Below, piece after piece: positions 35,882 through 45,228 of a DNA stretch of 64,000 nt; the stretch's first letter is position 1, and every line of letters begins with the position of its first letter. The notes below the pieces were generated by a model. It saw only the letters and a list, made by a program, of their open reading frames with translations. It was not told the origin of the DNA and did no database searches. The stretch comes from JBPOFY01 sp049889815 (GTDB lineage Bacteria > Verrucomicrobiota > Verrucomicrobiia > Opitutales > Coraliomargaritaceae). Made by a program: the position numbers and the translations under genes. Location of the stretch: positions 1 through 64,000 of the forward strand of contig JBMHCR010000008.1 in NCBI GenBank assembly GCA_049889815.1, in the 5' to 3' direction.

Positions 35882-36538
35882 CTAAGTCTTCGGCTTTCGT
35901 GCACGAGGCACATCGCGGGCGTCAAAATGAAGGATGTATTTTTTTTCAAAATACGGGTCGGTAAAAGTTTCTTCCAGATTGATGACCGTTCGCGGCCGAA
36001 TGCCTAGGGCGTCCAACTCATCTTCCATATCGCCGCCCTTCCAATAGAGCACACCATTAGGAATCGAGTTGCGTTGTCCCTTACGGACATTGCCCTTGAT
36101 CCAGCTAAAATACTCAGGCAAGTTTTTCACTGCACGACCGGTGATGAAATCAAACTCTTTATTGATCTGTTCGGCGCGGCACTGACGCGCCTCAACATTC
36201 TTTAAGCCCAATCGGTCGGCAAGGTCCTGAACGACTTTGATCTTTTTACCGATCGAATCGATTAGAGTAAAGTGCGCCTGTGGATAGCAAATCGCCATAA
36301 TGATTCCGGGGAAGCCCCCGCCGGTGCCAACATCCATGAGTCGTGCACCGTTCATCAACTTCAAGTGATTGGTGATCTGCAGGCAGTGCGACAGATGCCG
36401 TGCCTCCAAGTGCTCGATGTCTTTGCGTGAGATCAGGTTGATCTTGTCGTTCCATTCACGGATCAAGACAGCCCACTTTTCAAGCGTCGCCCAGGACGCC
36501 TCGGGGACTTCTGGAAATTGGTTACAAAACGATCGCAT
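35882..36538 (-). CDS. rsmG: 16S rRNA (guanine527-N7)-methyltransferase
   Basis: This GidB-type enzyme methylates G527 of 16S rRNA. The chosen ATG at 36538 gives 218 residues, close to the family norm; longer reading to 36598 would use an atypical TTG. Motifs are NLISRKDIEHLEARH, the SAM-binding LMDVGTGGGFPGI and the signature FITGRAVKNL. In many bacteria rsmG sits beside mnmG and parAB near the origin; here it is about 26 kb from mnmG. Confidence 0.93.
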   Translation of the reverse strand: MRSFCNQFPEVPEASWATLEKWAVLIREWNDKINLISRKDIEHLEARHLSHCLQITNHLKLMNGARLMDVGTGGGFPGIIMAICYPQAHFTLIDSIGKKIKVVQDLADRLGLKNVEARQCRAEQINKEFDFITGRAVKNLPEYFSWIKGNVRKGQRNSIPNGVLYWKGGDMEDELDALGIRPRTVINLEETFTDPYFEKKYILHFDARDVPRARKPKT

Positions 36539-36807
36539 CGGTTCTGTTAAAACAATGCGTCGTAAATTGACCAGCATGTTTGAACATGAAAAATACAATT
36601 ACCCAGATGCAAGATCGGGTATTTTTCGAGCGGGGGCTTGGATCATTGTGGCATTCCCATCACGCAGCCGCCAGATCTCGAACTAACGAATCAACCATCG
36701 GAGCATGGAGTTACGGTTTCCATGCAAACGCCCACTTGGAATCGGGCCGAGTTGAGCGAAAAAGGGACGACAAACTTCGCAGGCTTCTGCCAGTCCCGGA
36801 GCAGCAT
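36539..36807. other. Gap of about 270 bp between rsmG and the ferredoxin gene
   Basis: Both flanking genes are on the minus strand. I see no convincing ORF, RNA or terminator here. A + strand frame crossing it (36580-37155) has no protein character and would cover the ferredoxin gene. Confidence 0.6.
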
Positions 36808-37044
36808 CTAGCCTTCGCCATCATCGCCGATCGCCTCGACGGGACAACCCTCAAGCGCTTCCATGCACAGCTCTTCATCCTCCGCGCTTGTTGGCTGGGT
36901 GTGCACGAAGGAATACCCCCCGTCTTCATTGCGAGTGAAGAAATCTGGAGCAGTTTCACGGCAAAGGTCGCAGTCAATGCATTGCTCATCGACATAAAAC
37001 TTTCCCTTCACATTTTCCGGCCATTTTTCGTCTTTTTCTGCCAT
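36808..37044 (-). CDS. Small [4Fe-4S] ferredoxin
   Basis: The 78-residue electron carrier has the single-cluster pattern CIDCDLC near residue 21, then GCPVEAIGDDG close to the C-terminus with the fourth Cys. This matches the ferredoxins with C-x2-C-x2-C and a distant C-P (Bacillus/Thermotoga type). The ATG at 37044 gives MAEKDEKWPENVKGK; eight extra residues are possible from 37068. It is monocistronic and divergent from the rhomboid gene. Confidence 0.88.
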   Translation of the reverse strand: MAEKDEKWPENVKGKFYVDEQCIDCDLCRETAPDFFTRNEDGGYSFVHTQPTSAEDEELCMEALEGCPVEAIGDDGEG

Positions 37045-37184
37045 GACTCGCAAGATCGCGATTTTCACCTACGAGTCAAGCGAATCGGGCAGCAAACTCT
37101 TTCACCTGCACGCTTGCCCCTGCGGGAACACGCGCCCATCGTTTGGGTCTCCTAGGATTTCATGAACGCCACTCTGTTTTAAGC

Positions 37185-38105
37185 ATGCTCTACGATCGTC
37201 CATATATGCGTCAGGCCTCCGGTCTAGCCCGTAACCATAAGAGCGTCGTCGTCCTACTTCTCTTTACCACGATAGGGGTATTTGTACTGCAAAACGTATT
37301 GAACGCTTTTTTACCCGGATACGGAGGACGAAACTACTTCATGGGTGAGTGGTTTGCACTGAGTGGAGAGCACTTCAAACAACTCAAAGTTTGGACCGTT
37401 CTGAGCTACTCGATGCTACACAGCACTAACGGCCTCTTCCATATCATCGGCAATATGCTAGGCCTGTTTTTCATCGGGCGAATACTAGAGCCCATTCTGG
37501 GCAAGTCACGTTTCCTCGCCCTATACTTCGGCGGTGCTTTGGTCGGCGGATTGATCTTCCTGCTTTTTCATCACAGCGGCGCAAACACAGTGGTGGGCGC
37601 TTCAGGTGCGGTTCTTGCGCTTGTGGCCTTCTTCTGTTTGTTACGACCCGATCAACCAATCACCCTCCTGCTTTTTTTTGTTCTACCAGTCGCGGTAAAA
37701 CCAAAGTGGGTTTTCTGGGGGACACTCGGATTTTCTATCTTCGGTCTGCTGTTCACCGAATTACCTGCAATTCGAGATCCACAAAATAGCCAATCGATGG
37801 TTTCGCATAGCGCTCACCTGGGCGGTATGTTGGCTGGGGTTCTCTTCTTCCGATTCGTTTACAACGGATCCAACAACTTTTTCGGCAACCATGGACGTGC
37901 CCCATCCATAGAGATGCCCGCTTGGCTTAAGAAAAAAAAGAAAGTCGAGCCGCAAATCACTTACCAAGTCAACCGTAGCAATCGCGACAACCTTCAAAAT
38001 GAAGTCGACCGCATTCTGGACAAGATCAATACCTCAGGCTTCGGCTCCCTTACCGAGGACGAGAAAAAGACTCTCGAGGAAGCCAAGGAGATTCTCAGCA
38101 AATAA
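37185..38105 (+). CDS. Rhomboid-family intramembrane serine protease
   Basis: The 306-residue protein has six membrane helices. The catalytic Ser is in VGASGAVLALV near 140, the His in SAHLGGMLAGVLFF, and the oxyanion-region HIIGNMLGLFF is present. These place it among active rhomboids that cleave substrates in the membrane. A soluble tail (about 235-306) of Lys-rich and acidic helix ends with LTEDEKKTLEEAKEIL, as in several bacterial rhomboids. ATG at 37185 is preferred to a start at 37143. Prc protease follows 6 bp later. Confidence 0.9.
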   Translation: MLYDRPYMRQASGLARNHKSVVVLLLFTTIGVFVLQNVLNAFLPGYGGRNYFMGEWFALSGEHFKQLKVWTVLSYSMLHSTNGLFHIIGNMLGLFFIGRILEPILGKSRFLALYFGGALVGGLIFLLFHHSGANTVVGASGAVLALVAFFCLLRPDQPITLLLFFVLPVAVKPKWVFWGTLGFSIFGLLFTELPAIRDPQNSQSMVSHSAHLGGMLAGVLFFRFVYNGSNNFFGNHGRAPSIEMPAWLKKKKKVEPQITYQVNRSNRDNLQNEVDRILDKINTSGFGSLTEDEKKTLEEAKEILSK

Positions 38106-38111
38106 TTTACT

Positions 38112-40556
38112 ATGTTTCGTCTACCAACTTCACTCCTAGAAACAGTTTCCCGAATTGGGCTGATCGCGCTTCTGGCGCTGCCCTTTGTGTCGATCGCTTC
38201 CGCAGAAGCCGAGCTTGAACAGAGCGCTGAAATGGCCTCCCAGACGCGCTGGGTTGTAAACACAATCAACGCCCGCCACTACCTACGCGAAAGCATGGAA
38301 TCTTTGAACGGTGAAGCAATTGTTGAAGCATACGTAGAGAGTTTTGACTACAGCCGCATGTATTTTCTCCGCAGTGAGGTTGATGACTTCACCTTCCGCT
38401 TCGGCGATGCGATGGAGGACTTTCTGCAAAAAGGGAACCTCTACGCCGCCTTTGAGATCTACAGCACCTTTCGGAAAACCGCGGAGGCACGCACAAATTG
38501 GGTGTTTGAGCGACTTCAACAGGACTTCGATTTTTCAGAAGATGATGTCTTCCGCCCAGATCGGCGCGAAGCCGAATGGCCCGCCGACGCAGCAGCGGCA
38601 GACAGCCTCTGGGAACGCCGCCTCAAATATGAATTGCTCAACGAGATGATGTCTCTGGCCAGCGAATTTGTAGACGAAAGCAGTGCAACCATTCGTGGAG
38701 AGGGCTCAGAAAAAACCCCCGCTACCAGTGATTTAAAACGACAGAATCCGGACGTCTACAGCAGCGATGATGACGATGCATTCGATGCCACCAAGATTCA
38801 GCGCTTAGTCTCAGATGACGCATTTGCAGCGCAGATTCTCGACGATGCCCGCGAAAAAATTCGCCGCCGTTACGAACGCAACCTCGGTTATACGCTCGAT
38901 CGTGAGCCTGCAGAAGTGCAAGAGTCCTTCATCAATGCGATGACGCAGCTCTTTGATCCGCACTCTACTTTCCTATCAGCCGACACACTCGAAAGCTTCA
39001 ATTCGTCTGTGCAAAATTCCTTCGTCGGAATCGGCGCCCTCCTTCAGGACGAAGATGGCATTTGCACCATTAAAGAGCTTATTCCTGGCGGGCCCGCTGA
39101 GCGCTCCCGCTTGCTAAGCCCTGAGGACGAAATTCTCGGCGTCGCCCAAGGTAAGGATGGTGAGTTTGAAGACGTAGTGGATATGCAACTACGCTACATT
39201 GTGCGAAAAATTAAGGGCGAGAAGAGCACCATTGTGCGCCTCCTGATTCGCCCAGGGGATGCTGCGGACCCCTCCGTTCGCAAGGATATCTCAATCACTC
39301 GCGACGAAGTCAAACTCACTGCGAATTTGGCATCGGCGAAACTCATCAGTGTCCCGTTGAAGAACAACGAAACCGTGCCGGTGGGCGTCATTGAACTGCC
39401 CTCATTCTACGGCAATATCGGAGCTGGTGGTTCACTGACCACGACATCGGATGACGTAACCGAACTCATTAACAAGCTACGCGACCGCGGCGCCGAGGGA
39501 TTGATCCTCGACCTCCGTATGAACGGTGGAGGCCTCCTCAGCGAGGCCGTGCGCCTCGCAGGTCTCTTCATTCCAATCGGTCCAATCGTGCAAGTCCGCG
39601 ACAAAGATGGCCGCACTGACGTGCTCTCCGACCGTGATATGACCGTTCAATGGGACGGGCCACTCATCGTGCTGACCTCACGCTTCAGTGCATCGGCGTC
39701 AGAGATTGTTGCGGGCGCTCTGCAAGATCACGACCGCGCATTGATTGTTGGCAATAGTTCCACACACGGCAAGGGCACCGTCCAGGAAGTCTATCATATG
39801 AACAATCGCCCCGCGTTTTCATGGTTCAAGACGACACCCGTTACGCCAACGACTCGTCCAGTTGCTTCAAAGATCACAATCAAACAATTCTACCTTCCAG
39901 ATGGTAGTTCCACACAGGTTAAAGGCGTGCCATCCGACATTGCGCTTCCATCCGTAAATGAATTCCTACCGATCGGTGAAGACGATCTACCCCACGCTCT
40001 GGCTTGGGATGCAGTTAAGCCCGTCGAATGGGTCAACAACTGGGGGAAACTAAACATTGCTAGCCCAGAGGACCCAGCGCTCGTCGAATCGCTGCGCGAA
40101 CTAAACCTACGGCGGATCGACACACTCGATGAATTTCAGTTTTTGAAAAAACAGATCAACTGGCGCAAGGAACGCTACGACGAAAAAGAGATTTCCCTCA
40201 ATCTCGCAGCACGCATTGATAAGAAAATTCGCGAACAAGATTATATCGAACAACTAAACGATACTTTTGAGGCGCTCAGCGAAAACGACTACGCCATGGA
40301 AGAGATCAAAGTAAAAGTCGCTGAAGAACAGGAAGCAATTTCTCGTAGAACGCTCGAAACACCTCTGATCGAAACTGAAGGCGAAGCATCCAGCAAGATC
40401 GCTGAAGCCGAAGCGAATAACACTGCCGAAGAGGAAAAAGAAAAGCCCACCTACGATATTTATCTACGTGAGAGCGCTCGCATAATGGCCGACTGGATCC
40501 AACAGGTCGGAGGTGCACCAGTAGCGGAAACAACTACTGAGGTCCGAGCGTTGTGA
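38112..40556 (+). CDS. Carboxyl-terminal processing protease Prc/Tsp (S41)
   Basis: The 814-residue periplasmic protease has a signal peptide (about 12-31), then the Tsp-type N-terminal helical domain. A PDZ domain follows (about 290-370, after SFVGIGALLQDEDG), then the catalytic domain with Ser in SRFSASASEIVAGAL near 525 and Lys in HGKGTVQ near 553. The C-terminal region is long, helical and acidic. It differs from short CtpA enzymes and matches E. coli Prc in plan. The TGA stop lies inside a repeat also found at the end of prmC (40553-40631). It may be co-transcribed with the rhomboid gene. Confidence 0.93.
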   Translation: MFRLPTSLLETVSRIGLIALLALPFVSIASAEAELEQSAEMASQTRWVVNTINARHYLRESMESLNGEAIVEAYVESFDYSRMYFLRSEVDDFTFRFGDAMEDFLQKGNLYAAFEIYSTFRKTAEARTNWVFERLQQDFDFSEDDVFRPDRREAEWPADAAAADSLWERRLKYELLNEMMSLASEFVDESSATIRGEGSEKTPATSDLKRQNPDVYSSDDDDAFDATKIQRLVSDDAFAAQILDDAREKIRRRYERNLGYTLDREPAEVQESFINAMTQLFDPHSTFLSADTLESFNSSVQNSFVGIGALLQDEDGICTIKELIPGGPAERSRLLSPEDEILGVAQGKDGEFEDVVDMQLRYIVRKIKGEKSTIVRLLIRPGDAADPSVRKDISITRDEVKLTANLASAKLISVPLKNNETVPVGVIELPSFYGNIGAGGSLTTTSDDVTELINKLRDRGAEGLILDLRMNGGGLLSEAVRLAGLFIPIGPIVQVRDKDGRTDVLSDRDMTVQWDGPLIVLTSRFSASASEIVAGALQDHDRALIVGNSSTHGKGTVQEVYHMNNRPAFSWFKTTPVTPTTRPVASKITIKQFYLPDGSSTQVKGVPSDIALPSVNEFLPIGEDDLPHALAWDAVKPVEWVNNWGKLNIASPEDPALVESLRELNLRRIDTLDEFQFLKKQINWRKERYDEKEISLNLAARIDKKIREQDYIEQLNDTFEALSENDYAMEEIKVKVAEEQEAISRRTLETPLIETEGEASSKIAEAEANNTAEEEKEKPTYDIYLRESARIMADWIQQVGGAPVAETTTEVRAL

Positions 40557-40631
40557 GTCAGACATTCCTGATTGGCGTCCATAGTTTCAAGAGCGAGCTT
40601 GAAGGATCTCAAGCAGGAATGCCTGAGCCAC
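40553..40631. repeat. Inverted pair of an 18-bp repeat carrying the stop codons of two converging genes
   Basis: The arm at 40553-40570 (GTGAGTCAGACATTCCTG) and the reverse complement of 40614-40631 match at 15 of 18 positions. The prc stop lies in the first, and the last codons of prmC (coding SGIPA) in the second. A further + strand copy, 17 of 18 identical to the first, is at 56286-56303. The pair can form one hairpin across the converging ends and may serve as a two-way terminator. Confidence 0.55.
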
Positions 40632-41469
40632 AAAAGAAAAAACGCGGACGACCACTCATATCATCAACGCTGTCACCTACCATGCCCGCCGCTTTGGCAA
40701 GTTGTGTCAGTTTATCATGCTGATGGATACCGGTCTCCATTGCGAGCAACCCACCCTTAGCTAAATAGGTCGGAGTCTCGCTCACAAGAATGCGTAGATC
40801 ATCCAATCCATCAGCACCAGAAACTAAGGCTGAACTCGGCTCATAGTCGATGACTTCGGGCTCGGCAGTGGTCATCTCCTCCTCGGTCAAATAAGGCGGA
40901 TTGGATGCGATTAAATCGAAGGTTTCACCCTCGCCTATCGGCGCAAACCAACTGCCCTGCTGAATCGTGATTTGATCTTCGAGAGCGAACTGTGCGACGT
41001 TTTCTTTTGCCAACTCCAACGCAGCATCGCTGAAATCAACTGCTGTGACAGTCGCGTCCGGATAGGCCTTCGCCAGTGCACAAGCCAAGGCGCCGGTTCC
41101 AGTGCCAAGGTCCAGAATACGTTGCGGGGCGGAGCGATCTTTAAACTTCTCGATGATCCGCTCGACAAGCTCCTCCGTTTCCGGTCTTGGGATCAGCGCC
41201 CGTTGATCGACCTTCAGCTGTAAGCCATAAAATTCCGCAGTGCCCAAAATATACTGCAACGGTTCACGTTGCGAGCGACGCTTCACCAAAGGGCGAAGCA
41301 CTGCGAGCTGCGCTTCAGTGAGCGGACGCTCAAGATCCAGATAAAGGTCTAAGCGTTTGATACCCAGAGAGTGAGCGATCAACAAATCGGTATCCAATTT
41401 TGCATTCGGAACGCCCTTCTCCTTAAAAAATGTCTCCGTGCGTTCTTTGATTTCCCTGATGGACAACAT
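40609..41469 (-). CDS. prmC: Release-factor glutamine methyltransferase
   Basis: The 286-residue SAM enzyme (HemK family) methylates the Gln of the GGQ motif in RF1 and RF2. It has the family's helical N-domain (about 1-75), ALIPRPETEELVE, the SAM loop ILDLGTGTGALACAL, and the catalytic ASNPPYLTEEEM. ATG at 41469 (MLSIREIKERTE) is preferred to one seven codons earlier. It directly follows prfA, whose product is its substrate, with a REP-like hairpin between them. Confidence 0.95.
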   Translation of the reverse strand: MLSIREIKERTETFFKEKGVPNAKLDTDLLIAHSLGIKRLDLYLDLERPLTEAQLAVLRPLVKRRSQREPLQYILGTAEFYGLQLKVDQRALIPRPETEELVERIIEKFKDRSAPQRILDLGTGTGALACALAKAYPDATVTAVDFSDAALELAKENVAQFALEDQITIQQGSWFAPIGEGETFDLIASNPPYLTEEEMTTAEPEVIDYEPSSALVSGADGLDDLRILVSETPTYLAKGGLLAMETGIHQHDKLTQLAKAAGMVGDSVDDMSGRPRFFFCGSGIPA

Positions 41470-41475
41470 AATTCT

Positions 41476-41500
41476 GTAGGGGCGCAACACGATGCGCCCA
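41476..41500 (+). repeat. REP-like hairpin, copy 2
   Basis: GGGCGCA and TGCGCCC pair around ACACGA after the shared GTAGGGG start. It sits in the 38-bp gap between prfA and prmC. Confidence 0.6.
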
Positions 41501-41507
41501 CCGCTGA

Positions 41508-42596
41508 TTAACCCTTCTGAGACTCTAACAAATTGTTGATGCGAGCTTCATAATCGTAATTTTGCAAGGCGTCGATCAAATCACTCAAATTACCGTCGAT
41601 CACACCAGGCAGAGACAAATTCATTCCAATGCGATGATCGGTGAGTCGGCCTTGTGGATAGTTGTAAGTGCGAATGCGTTCGGAACGATCCCCTGTGCCA
41701 ATTTGCCCCTTGCGTTCGGCAGCATATTTGGCGTTTTCCTCGTCTTCTTTTGCCTTGAGCAAACGAGAGCGCATCACCGTAAGTGCCTTCGCACGATTCT
41801 TAATCTGTGATCGCTCGTCCGCGCAATACACCGTCACTCCTGTTGGCTTATGCACCATCATCACGGCAGAGTCCGTTGTATTCACGTGCTGTCCACCAGC
41901 ACCGGACGCACGCATCGTCGAAATTTCCAGATCCTGCGGATTGATCTCGATGTCGACTTCCTCCGCTTCCGGAAGCACCGCAACCGTCGCGGTAGATGTG
42001 TGAATGCGCCCCTGTGTTTCGGTCACTGGCACGCGTTGCACGCGGTGTACACCACTCTCGAACTTCAAATACTTGTATGCGTCGTCCCCGCTTAAATTAA
42101 AGATGATCTCTCGATAGCCGCCGGTTTCCGCGGGGCTGGTGCTCATCACTTCAACACGCCAGCCTTTAGACTCAGCATAGCGGCAATACATGCGGTATAG
42201 GTCGCCGGCAAAGATATTTGCTTCATCACCACCTGCACCACCTCGGATTTCCATTACGGAGTTCCGGCTGTCGGTCGGATCGGGTGGGATCATCGCAACC
42301 AATACCGCTTTTCCAAGATCATCCATCTGCCCTTCAAGCTCCGCGATCTCTTCCTGTGCCATTTCTCTAAGCTCTGCTTCAATCGATGGGTCCTCCAACA
42401 TCGCCTTATTCTCCGCAATCTGTGATTCGGCTGAGTTATAAGCCTCGAACTTCTCGATCAAACTGCTTAGGCGCTGGTGCTCACGTGAGATTTCGGCGGC
42501 GCGACGCTGGTCCGAATAAAAGTTTGGCTCATTCATCATCTCGTCGTATTCGGCGAGCTTTTCACGAAAGGGAGCGATGTCTGGGATATTGTGCAT
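41508..42596 (-). CDS. prfA: Peptide chain release factor 1
   Basis: The 362-residue factor ends translation at UAA and UAG. The codon-reading PxT tripeptide is PVT in VHRVQRVPVTETQGR, which marks RF1 not RF2. The catalytic GAGGQHVNTTDS is at about 233-244. The N-terminal helical domain and length are standard. prmC follows on the same strand. Confidence 0.97.
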   Translation of the reverse strand: MHNIPDIAPFREKLAEYDEMMNEPNFYSDQRRAAEISREHQRLSSLIEKFEAYNSAESQIAENKAMLEDPSIEAELREMAQEEIAELEGQMDDLGKAVLVAMIPPDPTDSRNSVMEIRGGAGGDEANIFAGDLYRMYCRYAESKGWRVEVMSTSPAETGGYREIIFNLSGDDAYKYLKFESGVHRVQRVPVTETQGRIHTSTATVAVLPEAEEVDIEINPQDLEISTMRASGAGGQHVNTTDSAVMMVHKPTGVTVYCADERSQIKNRAKALTVMRSRLLKAKEDEENAKYAAERKGQIGTGDRSERIRTYNYPQGRLTDHRIGMNLSLPGVIDGNLSDLIDALQNYDYEARINNLLESQKG

Positions 42597-42611
42597 AAAT
42601 GAAATTTTTAA

Positions 42612-42632
42612 ACCACGAAGGACGCGAAGAGA
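42612..42632 (+). repeat. Short repeat flanking the GxxExxY gene (3' side)
   Basis: CCACGAAGGACGCGAAGAGA resembles, in inverted orientation, the sequence at 43005-43037 (GAAGGACACAGAGGGCACGA on the minus strand). Together they bracket the GxxExxY gene. The match is imperfect. Confidence 0.45.
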
Positions 42633-43037
42633 TTATAAGACCATAGGTTTTAAACCATCCTTCAGTCGATTCTGATTAAAATTTTTTAAACGCCCCGTCC
42701 CGGTACCGGAAAACTTCATGTATGTTAGTAGTTGTAGTTCGTAACCTGACTCAAGCGTTTTAACGCTTTTTAACCCCATGATAAGCGAGTTATCTATCAG
42801 TAAATCAACGCGATAAGCTGCATCAAGCTCCACCCCCTTATCGCTGATTTTTATCGGAGCCTCCGTCTCGCGGGAAATACCAGCCATTTTCAGCTCCAAA
42901 GAAAGGCATTTTTGATACGTCGACTCCAGCAACCCTGGACCCAATTGCTTATGACCCTCACTAGCCAATTTAATAACCTGATTCGAGAGAGCATCAAATG
43001 ATCTTCCTTCGTGCCCTCTGTGTCCTTCATGCTTCAT
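42633..43037 (-). CDS. GxxExxY family protein
   Basis: The 134-residue protein belongs to the GxxExxY family (TIGR04256), seen in GPGLLESTYQKCLSLEL. It also has VELDAAYRVDLLIDNSLIMGLKSV, resembling the core of PD-(D/E)xK-type nucleases (E..D..K), but its function is not established. The ATG at 43037 opens MKHEGHRGHEGRSF, a stretch with a repeated GHxGHEG unit that is common in this family and is coded by the flanking repeat itself. The longer frame to 43199 overlaps the HAD gene and is rejected. The setting suggests a mobile cassette. Confidence 0.85.
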   Translation of the reverse strand: MKHEGHRGHEGRSFDALSNQVIKLASEGHKQLGPGLLESTYQKCLSLELKMAGISRETEAPIKISDKGVELDAAYRVDLLIDNSLIMGLKSVKTLESGYELQLLTYMKFSGTGTGRLKNFNQNRLKDGLKPMVL

Positions 43038-43097
43038 TCTCACTTTTAAAGCGTTGCAGTGAAGGAAGTAGCTCGCAACAGTCGAGATCTGCTTGCA

Positions 43098-44117
43098 ATG
43101 ACGAAAAAGAATCTCCACCGCCAAAACGTAGTCGCCTGTGTCTGGGATTTCGACAAAACGCTCATCCCGGGCTACATGCAGACCCCTATCTTCAAGCACT
43201 TTGGAATCGACGAGGATAACTTTTGGAAAGAGGTCAACGCACTACCGGAAATCTACGCGCAACGCGGCACCCGAGTCTCTTACGATACGATCTACCTGAA
43301 CCACCTGCTAAGCTTTGTAAAGAACGGCAGCCTAAAAGGCCTAACCAACGAACGCCTACGCGAACTGGGCAAAGAGCTGGTGTTCTACAAAGGGTTGCCG
43401 GAACTATTTGAGCGCCTTAAAGAGATCACGCAATCACGCCCGGAATATAAAAAGCACAATCTTACTCTGGAGCACTACATCATCAGCACAGGTCTAGCCG
43501 AGATGATCAAGGGTAGCAGCATCGCTCCCCATGTAGACGGTATTTTCGGCTGCGAGTTCATCGAAGCACCGCTGCCGCCACACTACTCTCTACAGAACGA
43601 ACTGCCGCTGCACATGGAGTTCGAGATCAGCCAAATTGGCACCATCGTCGATAACACCATCAAGACGCGCTACATCTTTGAAATCAACAAGGGCAGTAAC
43701 AAAAACGCGAACATCGATGTGAACGCATCTATGTCGCGTGTGGATCGCCGCGTGCCTATCGACCGCATGATCTACACGGCCGACGGCCCCAGCGACGTGC
43801 CGGTCTTCTCTGTGGTAAAAAGTAATGGCGGTAAAGCTTACGCTGTTTTCAACCCCGATAGCGAGGCTGAGTTCGCCCAGAACGACGCACTGTTACACGC
43901 TGGGCGCATCCACGCCTACGGGCCTGCTGATTATTCAGAAAAGAGCACGACTGCCAAATGGCTACGCATGCACGTGCGTCAGATCTGTGACAACATCGTC
44001 GAAGAATGCGAGGCAGCACTACACGCAAATATAAAAAAAGCCCCACGCCACTTACATGAAGACGATGAGCCCAATGCCCAACTGCAAGCAGAGACTCCAC
44101 AAAAAGAGCTCTTTTGA
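43098..44117 (+). CDS. HAD-superfamily phosphatase of unknown substrate
   Basis: The 339-residue cytosolic protein has the nucleophile motif WDFDKTLIPG at the N-terminus, a cap domain, the ISTGL motif (motif II) and the acidic TADGPSDVPVFSVV (motif III/IV). The C-terminal tail (about 305-339) is acidic and disordered. It resembles the large HAD group with DFDKT, but I cannot name the substrate. ATG at 43098 is preferred to 43059, whose leader comes from the repeat region. Confidence 0.83.
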   Translation: MTKKNLHRQNVVACVWDFDKTLIPGYMQTPIFKHFGIDEDNFWKEVNALPEIYAQRGTRVSYDTIYLNHLLSFVKNGSLKGLTNERLRELGKELVFYKGLPELFERLKEITQSRPEYKKHNLTLEHYIISTGLAEMIKGSSIAPHVDGIFGCEFIEAPLPPHYSLQNELPLHMEFEISQIGTIVDNTIKTRYIFEINKGSNKNANIDVNASMSRVDRRVPIDRMIYTADGPSDVPVFSVVKSNGGKAYAVFNPDSEAEFAQNDALLHAGRIHAYGPADYSEKSTTAKWLRMHVRQICDNIVEECEAALHANIKKAPRHLHEDDEPNAQLQAETPQKELF

Positions 44118-44249
44118 GTTGTAGGAAAGCCTTTATGCCTCGACCGAACTGCGTCAAAGGCGAGGCGATTCAATAAGCCGCTCCTAATGGCCGAAGCGTT
44201 GCCTGTTGTCCAAACTTGGGGCAACAACAGAGAACCACTTTTCCCAATT

Positions 44250-45224
44250 CTATCTGTTCTCATCCACGGAGATTTCCCGCAGATAGCGAAAGTACTCAGA
44301 GTCAGTGCCAAGGATAAGCGTCGACGTATCGTTCACGGTTTTCTGGTAGCTCTCCAGTGTACGCAAGAAGGCATAAAATTCCGCATCGGCTCCAAAAGCA
44401 TCGCTGTAGATCTTAGACGCTTCGGCGTCTGCCCGTCCGCGAATACCTTGGGCCTCACGCTCAGCTTCAGACTGAATCTCGGCTAATTGCCGCTTGGTAT
44501 CGCCGTCGATCTCGGCCGCACGCCCTTCACCTTCGGAACGAAACTGCTCCGCGATCCGCTGACGCTCTGCGATCATCCGGTCAAATACCCGTTGCTCAAC
44601 CGCCTCGACGTAATCGATGCGCTTGATCCGGATATCAACCAACTCGATTCCGAGCTCTGGCATCTGGCTCGATGCTTGGCTGTAAATCGCTTTCACAAGC
44701 TCCTGCCGCCCAGTCTGCACTTCTTGAAGGAGAATCTCCTCATCGTCTTCACCACTCAATTGCACACGAGCTAAATCCTCCTCGCTGATTTCCCAGTCCT
44801 TGGAACGAACAATCTCAACCAAGTCCGTCGCAGAAATCTTGTCGCGAACGACCGAATCCAAAATATCATTCAAACGATGCCTAGCACCCCGCTCATTCTG
44901 CACGCGCTGCATAAAAATCAGCGGTTCGGCGATACGCCAGCGAGCGGTCGTATCAACCGAGATAAACTGCTCACCACGAGTTGGTATTTGATTCGGGTCG
45001 CCGTCCCACGAAAGCACACGTTTATCAAAACGACGCACCTCCTGAATGAAAGGCAGTTTAAAATGAAGCCCGGGTTCCGTGATGGGCTCACCAACGGGTG
45101 CGCCAAGTTGCACGATTACAGCTTGTTCAACTTCGTCCAGTGTGTAGACGGAAGCGTAGGCGAAGACTGCGACGACCACCGCAAGGATCGTCGAGCCGTA
45201 GAGTAGTGTAGCTTGCTTGCTCAT
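44250..45224 (-). CDS. hflC: HflC protein (SPFH/prohibitin family)
   Basis: The 324-residue membrane-anchored protein pairs with HflK around the FtsH protease. One N-terminal helix (about 6-27) is followed by the SPFH domain (about 28-190, with EVEQAVIVQLGAPVGEPI and EPGLHFKLPFIQEVRRFDKR) and a long coiled coil rich in Glu, Ala and Arg (ERQRIAEQFRSEGEGRAAEI). The ATG at 45224 lies 4 bp after hflK, so the longer frame is unlikely. FtsH is not in this window. Confidence 0.95.
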   Translation of the reverse strand: MSKQATLLYGSTILAVVVAVFAYASVYTLDEVEQAVIVQLGAPVGEPITEPGLHFKLPFIQEVRRFDKRVLSWDGDPNQIPTRGEQFISVDTTARWRIAEPLIFMQRVQNERGARHRLNDILDSVVRDKISATDLVEIVRSKDWEISEEDLARVQLSGEDDEEILLQEVQTGRQELVKAIYSQASSQMPELGIELVDIRIKRIDYVEAVEQRVFDRMIAERQRIAEQFRSEGEGRAAEIDGDTKRQLAEIQSEAEREAQGIRGRADAEASKIYSDAFGADAEFYAFLRTLESYQKTVNDTSTLILGTDSEYFRYLREISVDENR

Positions 45225-45228
45225 AGGA

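Noticed and set aside
36580..37155. A 191-codon + strand frame
   Set aside because: It covers the ferredoxin gene on the other strand, has random composition and no family features.
42479..42494. TCACGTGA core inside prfA, a possible parS
   Set aside because: Only the central 8 bp match; the outer arms do not.
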